The notes beneath the pieces were generated by a model. It was not told the DNA's origin. It was given only the letters and a program-made list of their open reading frames with translations, and searched no databases. A stretch of DNA of 64,000 bases from Streptomyces sp. NBC_01717 (lineage in GTDB: Bacteria; Actinomycetota; Actinomycetes; Streptomycetales; Streptomycetaceae): positions 7,755,001 through 7,819,000 of the forward strand of contig NZ_CP109178.1 of assembly GCF_036248255.1 (NCBI RefSeq), read 5' to 3'. Both the position numbers and the translations under genes were made by a program. The first letter of the stretch is position 1, and every line of letters starts with the position of its first letter. Shown here in pieces: positions 42,431 through 49,646 of this stretch.

Positions 42431-44118
42431 ACGAGACACACGTTCCCGTCCGGGGGGAGGACGAGCCGGAGCAGTTGCGTGAGCAGTTCCGCCAACTGCT
42501 GCGCTACCGGTGGCTGATAGGCGGCGGTGTCGGCATCGGACTGCTGGCCGGCGCCTGGCTCGGCGTCACCGGCGCCGACAGCTACGCCGCCACCACCGAC
42601 ATCGTGCTCCGCGCCCCCACCAGCGACCCCTTCGCGCCGACGCTCTCCAGCGACAAGGCGCTCAACATGGGGTCCGAGCGGCAGACGGCCCTCAGCCGCT
42701 CGGTCGCGCAAGGCGCCGCGAAGCAGCTCAAGATGAGCGCGGACGAGGTGGACCAGCTCCAGAGCGGGCTCCAGGTCACCAACCCGCCGCAGACCCTCGT
42801 GCTGCACTTCACGTACAACGCGTCCGACCCGAAGGAGGCGGCGCGCCGCGCCAACGCCCTCACCGCGTCGTACATCGACATGCGCAAGGACCAGTGGGAG
42901 TCCGTCCGCGACTCGATGCTCAAGAGCCTGCAGGACCAGCTCAATCCGGTCGCCAAGCAGAACGACGAGCTCTCCCGGCAGATCAAGCAGCTTCCCGACG
43001 GATCCGCCGCGGACTCCGCCTACGCGGTGCAGGCCAACCTGCTCAACCGCATCACAGACCTCCGCAGCAAGATCACCAGCCTGAAGGCGCTCGACATGAC
43101 GCCCGGCAACGTGATCCGCAACGCCACGGTCCCCCTGTCGTCCGACGGGCCGGGCCTGCCGCTGTCGCTCGGCCTCGGCGGCCTCGTCGGCGTCGGTCTC
43201 GGCCTGCTCGGCGCCTGGGTGCGGCTCGTCTTCGACCCGGCGCCTCGCTCGGCCGGTGACGTCGCCCGCGCCGTCCGCGGTCCTGTCCTCGGCGCGCTGC
43301 CCCGCGGCTCGGCGGGAACCCTGGTGGTCGGCCACACCGACTCCCGGGCAGCCGAGGAGTACCGCTCGATCGCCTTCCGCCTCGCCTACGACGAGCGCTT
43401 CGCCGACCGGCGCCGACTGCTCGTCGTCGCCCCGCGCGGCTCCATGGAGTCGAGTGTCGCCGTCGCGGTCAACCTCGCCGCCTCGTTCGCCGAGACCGGA
43501 AAAAACGTCCTGCTGGTGGAGGCCGACCTGCGCACCCCGTCGCTCACCGAGCGGCTCGACGTGTCCGCCGCCTCCCGGCCCCGCTGGAGCCGTACCGGCG
43601 AGCACGCCGAGGGCGAGTGGCCGAGCCGAGGCCAACTCCTCGTCGACGCGGGCGAGTCGGGGGCCTTCGGGCTCGTCCCCGGCGAACGCGTGCGCAACGT
43701 ACCGCGCGCGCTGACCTCCGCCCGGACCACCCGGCTGATCGCCGAGGCCGACGATCCGGACGCCACCGTCGTGGTCGTGGCCCCGCCCGTCCTCGCGTAC
43801 GCCGACGCCCTAGCGCTCGTCGACCGGGTCGACGGCGCGCTCATCGTCTGCGACCCGCGGACCGTGCACCGCGCCGACCTGATGCGTATCCGCGAACTGA
43901 TCGTCGGTGCCGGCGGTACCGTCCTCGGCGCGGTGACGCACACCGACTCCAAGAGGGCCCGGACGCGCGCCGCCCGCCGTGGCAGCCGACGCCGGGCGCC
44001 CAAGAGCCAGCCGGCCCCCACTCCCGAGCCGAGCAACACCCCCGAACCCGAGCGGCACTTCGACGGCGACGGCAGCGACACGGTCGCGCTGCGCACCGTC
44101 CGCTCCGGGGACCGGTGA
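42427..44118 (+). CDS. Wzz/BY-kinase-like chain-length protein with degenerate kinase domain
   Basis: The 563-residue protein has a Wzz-type domain with two membrane helices (~30-50 and ~245-265) around an extracytoplasmic region with a coiled-coil-like stretch (~150-225), then a C-terminal region resembling bacterial tyrosine kinases. Walker A', VLLVEADLRTPS (~361-372), is kept. The P-loop, usually PGEGKS/T, reads APRGSMESSVAVAVNLA (~335-351) with no lysine, and the C-terminal tail lacks a tyrosine cluster. It should still help to set chain length but is unlikely to phosphorylate. Overlaps both neighbours by four bases. Confidence 0.88.
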   Translation: MNETHVPVRGEDEPEQLREQFRQLLRYRWLIGGGVGIGLLAGAWLGVTGADSYAATTDIVLRAPTSDPFAPTLSSDKALNMGSERQTALSRSVAQGAAKQLKMSADEVDQLQSGLQVTNPPQTLVLHFTYNASDPKEAARRANALTASYIDMRKDQWESVRDSMLKSLQDQLNPVAKQNDELSRQIKQLPDGSAADSAYAVQANLLNRITDLRSKITSLKALDMTPGNVIRNATVPLSSDGPGLPLSLGLGGLVGVGLGLLGAWVRLVFDPAPRSAGDVARAVRGPVLGALPRGSAGTLVVGHTDSRAAEEYRSIAFRLAYDERFADRRRLLVVAPRGSMESSVAVAVNLAASFAETGKNVLLVEADLRTPSLTERLDVSAASRPRWSRTGEHAEGEWPSRGQLLVDAGESGAFGLVPGERVRNVPRALTSARTTRLIAEADDPDATVVVVAPPVLAYADALALVDRVDGALIVCDPRTVHRADLMRIRELIVGAGGTVLGAVTHTDSKRARTRAARRGSRRRAPKSQPAPTPEPSNTPEPERHFDGDGSDTVALRTVRSGDR

Positions 44119-45428
44119 CCGCCCCGGAGGAAGAGCCGCCGTCCGAGAAGCCGTCCGACCCGCCTCGCACCCCGCGGCGGTCGGCGGCCGCCCTCGCCTC
44201 GGTGCTCGACCAGGCGGCGTCCAGCCTCACCAACATCGCCGTGCTGGTGATCGCCGCCCGCGTCTCCACCGCGCACGGCTTCGCCTCCTTCTCGATGGTG
44301 TACCTCACCTTCACGGTGCTGCTCGGCCTCAACATGGCGTACGTCGGCCAGGCCGTCGTCCTCACCCGGGGCGACACCGCCGCCACCGGCGCCGCCTGCC
44401 GGTCCGCGATCGCCTTCACCTCCCTCGCCTCCACCGTCGTCGGGGTCCTGCTCGCCGCCGTCGGCGCGGTCACCGGCGCCGTCACCGGCAACTGGGCCGG
44501 ACCCGGCGGAGCCTTCCTCGCCCTCGGGCTCGTGCTGCCCCTGGTCCTCGTGCAGGACGGGCTGCGGTACGCGTTCTCCACCCTGCGGCGCCCCGGCCTG
44601 GCCCTGGCCGCCGACGCCCTGCGTCTGGTGTGCGTGGTGCCCGCGCTGCTCCTCCAGCCGCGGCACGCCGCGCCCGGACTCCTCGTGGCGGTGTGGGGCG
44701 TGTCGGCCGTCCCGGCGCTGCTGCTCGGCCTGAGCCTGCTGTGGCCCCATGTCCGCGGCGCGCGGGCGGACCTGCGGCCCTACCTGCGCCGGGGCCACCT
44801 CGGACAGCGCTTCGTCGTGGAGTTCGCCGTCGGCAACGCCTCCAGCCAGCTCGCCGTGCTCGGCCTCGGCCTGTTCGCCGCCCCGCTCGCGGTCGGCGCC
44901 CTGCGCGGCGCCACCACGCTCTTTGGGCCGCTCAACGTCCTGTTCAACTCGGTCAACGCCTTCGGGCCGCCGCTGCTCAACCGGCTCGGCGGCCGACGTG
45001 CCACCACCCGCGCCGCTGTGCTGCTCGGACTCGTGCTCAGCGCCGTCGGCCTCGCCTGGGGGCTCGTGCTGTACGCCCTTCCCGACCACGTCGGACGCCA
45101 ACTCCTCGGCGCCACCTGGCAGTCGGCCGCCGCTCTGTTGCCCGCCTCGGGCGCCCAGTACGCGGTGATGGGCCTGGGCACCTGCGCCCTCGTGACCCTA
45201 CGCGTGCTCAGGCCGCGCGCCACCCTGTCGGTGCAGGTGGTGTTCTCGCTGCTCTCGGTCGTCCTCATGCTCGCCGGATACCTGCTGACCGGCTCGGCGC
45301 TCGGAGCGGCCTGGGGTCTGGCCGCGGGCTCCGCACTGAAGGCGGTGGCGGCCTGGACCCGGGTCGCGCGCCTGCGGGCGGAGGAGACGAACCCGACGGC
45401 GGCGGTACCGGCGGTACCGGCGAACTGA
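44115..45428 (+). CDS. polysaccharide flippase (Wzx/MATE-MVF-like)
   Basis: The 437-residue membrane protein has about twelve hydrophobic segments starting at residue ~25 and no charged domain, matching Wzx-like oligosaccharide exporters. Typical pieces are VLVIAARVSTAHGFASFSMV and PLNVLFNSVNAFGPPLL. It would flip the lipid-linked repeat unit across the membrane. GTG 44115 overlaps the previous stop by four bases; the frame runs further upstream only as a shadow of the previous gene. Confidence 0.88.
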   Translation: MTAPEEEPPSEKPSDPPRTPRRSAAALASVLDQAASSLTNIAVLVIAARVSTAHGFASFSMVYLTFTVLLGLNMAYVGQAVVLTRGDTAATGAACRSAIAFTSLASTVVGVLLAAVGAVTGAVTGNWAGPGGAFLALGLVLPLVLVQDGLRYAFSTLRRPGLALAADALRLVCVVPALLLQPRHAAPGLLVAVWGVSAVPALLLGLSLLWPHVRGARADLRPYLRRGHLGQRFVVEFAVGNASSQLAVLGLGLFAAPLAVGALRGATTLFGPLNVLFNSVNAFGPPLLNRLGGRRATTRAAVLLGLVLSAVGLAWGLVLYALPDHVGRQLLGATWQSAAALLPASGAQYAVMGLGTCALVTLRVLRPRATLSVQVVFSLLSVVLMLAGYLLTGSALGAAWGLAAGSALKAVAAWTRVARLRAEETNPTAAVPAVPAN

Positions 45429-45441
45429 GCGTCATCGCGTG

Positions 45442-45475
45442 GGGGAGCGGAGCGCACGGCGCGCGGCCGCTCCCC
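45442..45475. terminator. hairpin between the convergent flippase and polymerase genes
   Basis: Perfect arms GGGGAGCGG and CCGCTCCCC lie 13 bases past the flippase stop and before the minus-strand polymerase stop at 45494. Confidence 0.8.
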
Positions 45476-45493
45476 AGGGCCCCGGTCCTCCGG

Positions 45494-46996
45494 TCAGCGC
45501 AGCCCCGGCGCCCGGTCCTGGCGGAACGTGGTGATCAGGGCGATGCAGAACGCCGCGATGGCCACGCGCCCTGATGCCTGGAGCAGGGGGCCCCTCAGCA
45601 GGATGAACGAGTAGCCGGCGACCAGCGGGACGGCCAGGGCGATCAGGTTTCCCGGCCGGGCACTGCGCACCGCGCGGCGGGCGTAGCGCCGGTCGACCCG
45701 TGCCGCCGCGTATCCCATCGCCACGAACCCCGCCACCATCCCGACCGGGCCGAAGTCGATCCACAACTCGGCCCACACCGGCGACGAGAGGTTCGTGTTC
45801 GTCGCGCCCATCCACTGGCCGACCATGACCCCGGTGTCCATCGGCTTGTCGGGCCACACCGAGCGGGGGACCGCGAACAGCAGCGAGCCGGCCATCTGGC
45901 GGCCGAAGGTGTGGCCGCTGCCCGACCGGACGTAAGTGATGGTGTTGGCGAACATGCCGACCTGGTCGTAGTCCTTGAGTGCCAGCGGCTCCAGCGGCGA
46001 AGTAGTCTGCACCGGGCGGTAGTTGGCGTCGTCGTAGCGGAAGCGGTCCGCGAACGGGAAGACGACCAGCGCCACGATCACGCCCAGGCTGAGCGCGACC
46101 CGGTAGAAGGCCGCGCTCACCGGGAAGACGGTGAACAGCAGTGAGAAGAGGACGGTGAGGAACCAGAAACGAGGGTTGGAGATCGGGTTGTTGACCACCG
46201 CGTTCAGCACGGCGAGCGCCCCCCAGACCGCGATGATCAGCACGGAACGGCGGGCCCGTCGCGAGGTCACCAGCCAGCGCGTGTACGCCAGCCAGGCGAT
46301 GAGGGCGGGCACGGTGCCGAAGCCGCGCACGATGGCCTGCCCGGCCTGCGAGTCCGCCTGGGAGAGGCCGACCTCCTGGACACTGCTGATGATCTCCTGG
46401 CGGCTCGTGAAGAAGACCGCGGGACCGCCCAGCTTGACGACGAGGAGCGCCGAGCCGAGGAAGGCGAGGAGGGTCAGCAGGTACAGGCGGCGGCGGTGCA
46501 CCAGCGCCGGCCGCAGTCTGTCCTCCCGCTTCCGCTCGGGCCGCTGGCGTGCCAGCAGGGTGCCGATGTCGAAGGCGACACAGCCGATCAGGACGAGCGC
46601 GACCGCCTCCGTCAGATCGGAGCGCGCACCCACCACCGGGGTCGGCGTACGGCCGAGCACGGCCTGCGCGAGCGGTGCCACGCCCATCGCCATGTAGACG
46701 AACAGCCAGAACGAACCGGCGAGCAACTTGCGCCGGCTGGAGAGGGTCATCGCCGAGAGCCGGATGCCGGCGTACATGGTGAGCGCGAGCTGGAGCCACA
46801 GCGCCGAGTCGTGCAGACCGGTGCCGGGCTGGACCAGCACGAACAACGGCAGGAACACCGCGAAACCGAGGACGAGCGGCACCGACAACGCGCGGGAGAG
46901 GACCGTGCGCGGCCGGAAGGGCGGCACCGCCACCTGCCAGCCCCGCTCCGGTGACCCGGGCGTACTGGTCGTGCCCCGGTCCATCTGCTGCGTCAT
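45494..46996 (-). CDS. O-antigen polymerase-like membrane protein (Wzy-type)
   Basis: The 500-residue polytopic protein has about eleven hydrophobic segments and one large extracytoplasmic loop (about residues 330-410, rich in YDDANYRPVQT and SGHTFGRQMAG), the usual layout of Wzy polymerases. Wzy sequences diverge so strongly that only topology and context support the call. It is encoded on the opposite strand from the flippase, convergent with it. The N-terminal 40 residues are cytoplasmic. Confidence 0.82.
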   Translation of the reverse strand: MTQQMDRGTTSTPGSPERGWQVAVPPFRPRTVLSRALSVPLVLGFAVFLPLFVLVQPGTGLHDSALWLQLALTMYAGIRLSAMTLSSRRKLLAGSFWLFVYMAMGVAPLAQAVLGRTPTPVVGARSDLTEAVALVLIGCVAFDIGTLLARQRPERKREDRLRPALVHRRRLYLLTLLAFLGSALLVVKLGGPAVFFTSRQEIISSVQEVGLSQADSQAGQAIVRGFGTVPALIAWLAYTRWLVTSRRARRSVLIIAVWGALAVLNAVVNNPISNPRFWFLTVLFSLLFTVFPVSAAFYRVALSLGVIVALVVFPFADRFRYDDANYRPVQTTSPLEPLALKDYDQVGMFANTITYVRSGSGHTFGRQMAGSLLFAVPRSVWPDKPMDTGVMVGQWMGATNTNLSSPVWAELWIDFGPVGMVAGFVAMGYAAARVDRRYARRAVRSARPGNLIALAVPLVAGYSFILLRGPLLQASGRVAIAAFCIALITTFRQDRAPGLR

Positions 46997-47118
46997 GGCG
47001 CCCCCGCCCCCAAAGAGATCCCCGGCGCAGTCTAACGAGCCCTGGCCTGCGGTGAACGGTCAGCTACTAGAGTGTGGCGAAGTCGCGTCCGGGGAGACGC
47101 TGTTGGGGGGATGGATCG

Positions 47119-47658
47119 ATGCGTGATCTTCCGGGCTTCACACTGGCCGGATACGACAAGGGGCGCGGGATACTCGTCCAGGCGCTCTGGTTCGCGGTGA
47201 TGAACACGGTCTTCATGGCGTGGTTCACCCCGGCCCGGGTCAGGACGGCACTGCTGCGGGCCTTCGGCGCCGAGATCGGCACGGGGGTGCTCATCCGGCA
47301 CCGGGTGCGCGTGCTCTGGCCGTGGAAGCTGACGGTCGGCGACCACACCTGGATCGGCGAGGGGGCGTGGATCCTCAACCTGGAGCCGGTCACCCTCGGC
47401 GCCCATGTGTGCGTGTCGCAGGAGGCCCTGCTGTGCACCGGCAGCCACGACCACCGCGCCGCCGATTTCCGGTACCGCAACGCGCCGATCACCGTCGACG
47501 ACGGAGCCTGGGTCGCGACCCGCGCCACCGTCCTCGCCGGGGTGAAGGTCGGCCGCTGCGCCGTCGTGGGTGCGGGCGCGGTCCTCCACAAGGACCTGCC
47601 CGAGCTGACTCTGCACGCCGCCGACAACCGGCGCCGACCCGTCGAGGAGCCGGCGTGA
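47119..47658 (+). CDS. WcaF-type acetyltransferase (hexapeptide repeat)
   Basis: The 179-residue left-handed beta-helix acetyltransferase resembles WcaF of colanic acid synthesis: FGAEIGTGVLIRHRVRVLWPW, WIGEGAWILNLEPVTLGAHV, and the catalytic His region CTGSHDH. It would O-acetylate a sugar of the polymer. The ATG at 47119 has GGGGGGAT upstream; TAGAGT at 47068 may be the -10 box. Four-base overlap with the next glycosyltransferase. Confidence 0.92.
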   Translation: MRDLPGFTLAGYDKGRGILVQALWFAVMNTVFMAWFTPARVRTALLRAFGAEIGTGVLIRHRVRVLWPWKLTVGDHTWIGEGAWILNLEPVTLGAHVCVSQEALLCTGSHDHRAADFRYRNAPITVDDGAWVATRATVLAGVKVGRCAVVGAGAVLHKDLPELTLHAADNRRRPVEEPA

Positions 47659-48770
47659 GAGTGCTGCACGCGGTCACCCTGCACAGCCCCACCCACGCCT
47701 TCGGCGGCCCGGTCCGGGTCGCGCTCAACCTCTGTAAGGGGCTGCGGGAACGCGGGCACGACGCCCGGCTCACCGCCCTCGCCGACGGTTTCGAGGGGCC
47801 GCTGCCCGAGGATGTGGAGGGCGTGCCCGCCCGCCTCCACCAGGCGCGCAGGATCCTGCCGTTGGGGTTCAGCGGCCTGACCTCACCGTCCCTGCTCGCC
47901 GGCGCCCAGCGTCTCGTACGGCAGGCCGACGTCGTCCATGTGCATCTGGCGCGCGACCTGGTGACCCTGCCGGTGGCGCTCGCCGCGCTGCGTGCCGGGA
48001 AGCCGCTGGTCCTCCAGACGCACGGCATGGTCGACCCGAGCGAGCGGCGCTCGGCCAGGGTTCTCGACGCGGTCGCGGTGCGGCGGGTGCTGCGCGGAGC
48101 CACCGCCGTTCTGCACCTCACCACCCGTGAACTGCGGGACCTGGAGGCCGTGGTGGGCGGGACGGGCCTCGCCCGCGCCGTCCGCCTGGTGAACGGCGTG
48201 CCCGCGCAGCCCGAGGGTCCGACACCGGAGGGACCGCCGCGTATCCTGTACGCGGCCCGGCTCCAGGCCCGTAAGCGCCCCGTCGACCTGGTGGAGGCGG
48301 CCCCCGCGATCCTGGCCCGGCACCCCGAGGCCACGTTCGTCGTGGCGGGCCCCGACGAGGGCGAACTCGCCGCGGTGCGGCGGCGGATCGACGAACTCGG
48401 ACTCGCGGCGCGGGTGAGCTGCCCGGGACCGCTCGACGGGACACGCATGACCGAGGAGCTGCGCAGGGCGCACGCGTACGTCCTGCCGTCGGTGGACGAG
48501 CCGTTCCCGATGTCGGTCCTGGAGTCGATGGCCGTGGGCACGCCGGTTGTGGTGACCGACTCCAACGGCCTGGCCCGCGACGTGGACCGGGCCGGCGCCG
48601 GCCGGGTCGTGACGGGACCCGACGGCATCGCCCCGGCGGTGCTCGACCTGCTGGACCCGGCCGCCCGGCGCGCCGCGTCGGAGGCGGCCCGCAAGCTCAC
48701 CGCCGAGACGTTCGCCATGGACGCGGTCCTCGGCACACTCCTCGACGTGTACGAGCGGGACAGTCCTTAG
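47655..48770 (+). CDS. GT4 glycosyltransferase
   Basis: The 371-residue GT-B enzyme has an N-terminal acceptor half with the Gly-rich loop HAFGGPVRVALNLCKGLRE, and the donor half RILYAARLQARKRPVDLVEA, then the EX7E-type motif in DEPFPMSVLESMAVGTPVVV. It is probably the second sugar transferase of the repeat unit. GTG 47655 overlaps the acetyltransferase stop. The long upstream extension of the frame is a shadow. Confidence 0.92.
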   Translation: MRVLHAVTLHSPTHAFGGPVRVALNLCKGLRERGHDARLTALADGFEGPLPEDVEGVPARLHQARRILPLGFSGLTSPSLLAGAQRLVRQADVVHVHLARDLVTLPVALAALRAGKPLVLQTHGMVDPSERRSARVLDAVAVRRVLRGATAVLHLTTRELRDLEAVVGGTGLARAVRLVNGVPAQPEGPTPEGPPRILYAARLQARKRPVDLVEAAPAILARHPEATFVVAGPDEGELAAVRRRIDELGLAARVSCPGPLDGTRMTEELRRAHAYVLPSVDEPFPMSVLESMAVGTPVVVTDSNGLARDVDRAGAGRVVTGPDGIAPAVLDLLDPAARRAASEAARKLTAETFAMDAVLGTLLDVYERDSP

Positions 48771-48786
48771 CGACAACGGTCTCGGT

Positions 48787-48822
48787 CGTTCGGATCGGTG
48801 CGGACCCGCGCCGATCCGAACG
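48787..48822. terminator. hairpin between the convergent glycosyltransferase and lipoprotein genes
   Basis: Perfect 12-base arms CGTTCGGATCGG and CCGATCCGAACG with a 12-base loop, between stops at 48770 and 48830. Confidence 0.85.
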
Positions 48823-48829
48823 GCACCCG

Positions 48830-49519
48830 CTAGGCGGGGAGCCAGGCGTAGCAGCCCGAGGAGACGAACGTCCGGGTCCCGGACGGGATCTTCGCGGTGA
48901 CCTTCTTCGGGGCGTCCGGGCCAGGGCCCGAGGCCAGCACCTTGTCGTCCGCGCCCAGTGCCTTCCAGGTGCAGCCCTCGGCGCTGGTCAGCGCACGGTA
49001 GGTGCCCGGCGCAGGCTTCTTGCGTGTGCCGTCGGCGAAGCCGGTCGCGGCCTTGTCCAGCAGCGGCTTCTGCTTCGGGCACAGCTGGGCGATGGCGTCG
49101 TCGGCGGACGGCAGGTCCCCGGCGATGAGCGCGCCGATCGCGGCGTCCCTGTCGTGGGCGGCGGTTCGCTCGATGCGCTGACAGGTCTCCTGGCCGGCCT
49201 GGAGCACGGCGGCCGGGTCCATGTTCTTCGGCACGCGGCCGTGCAGGTACTTCTTCTGCTCGGCGGTGAAGGAACCGGTCGCCGGAGTGAGCTTCGCGTC
49301 GGGCAGGACCGGGCCCTTGGAAGGGCTCGACGACTCCTCGGGAGCCGGGCTCGCCTGGTCGTCCGGAACGCCGGCCGCCTGGTCGTCGGAGATGCTCCGC
49401 GTCGGGTTCGCCGCCGCGTCGGAACCGCCGTCCGAGCTGCAGCCGGAGAGCGCGAGGAGCGCGATGAGGGCGCCGGCGGCGGCACCGCGCCGGAGGGACC
49501 GGAGAGTACGAGTGTGCAT
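48830..49519 (-). CDS. lipoprotein of unknown function
   Basis: The 229-residue lipoprotein has a signal peptide with a lipobox LALSGC (Cys at about residue 28), then a Ser/Asp/Pro-rich spacer of ~60 residues and a compact domain of ~140 residues with four cysteines (ETCQRI, QLCPKQ, EGCTW, SGCYAW). This suggests disulfide bonds outside the membrane. I do not recognise the domain. It lies downstream of the large secreted protein gene, with a very strong hairpin between, so the two may be separately transcribed. Confidence 0.85.
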   Translation of the reverse strand: MHTRTLRSLRRGAAAGALIALLALSGCSSDGGSDAAANPTRSISDDQAAGVPDDQASPAPEESSSPSKGPVLPDAKLTPATGSFTAEQKKYLHGRVPKNMDPAAVLQAGQETCQRIERTAAHDRDAAIGALIAGDLPSADDAIAQLCPKQKPLLDKAATGFADGTRKKPAPGTYRALTSAEGCTWKALGADDKVLASGPGPDAPKKVTAKIPSGTRTFVSSGCYAWLPA

Positions 49520-49590
49520 GGTGGCTCCTGCGGCCCGAGCGGGCCGGGTATGAAGGCGGACCCGCACACGAAGGTGCGGGCCCAGGTGGG

Positions 49591-49630
49591 GTGGGCGGGG
49601 TGCCGGGCCACAGCCCGGCACCCCGCCCAC
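49591..49630 (-). terminator. very strong hairpin terminator
   Basis: Seventeen-base perfect arms (GTGGGCGGGGTGCCGGG on the left) enclose only six bases, 17 bases beyond the stop of the large secreted protein gene and upstream of the lipoprotein gene on the same strand. Confidence 0.9.
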
Positions 49631-49646
49631 GGGGACGCCGTGAGGG

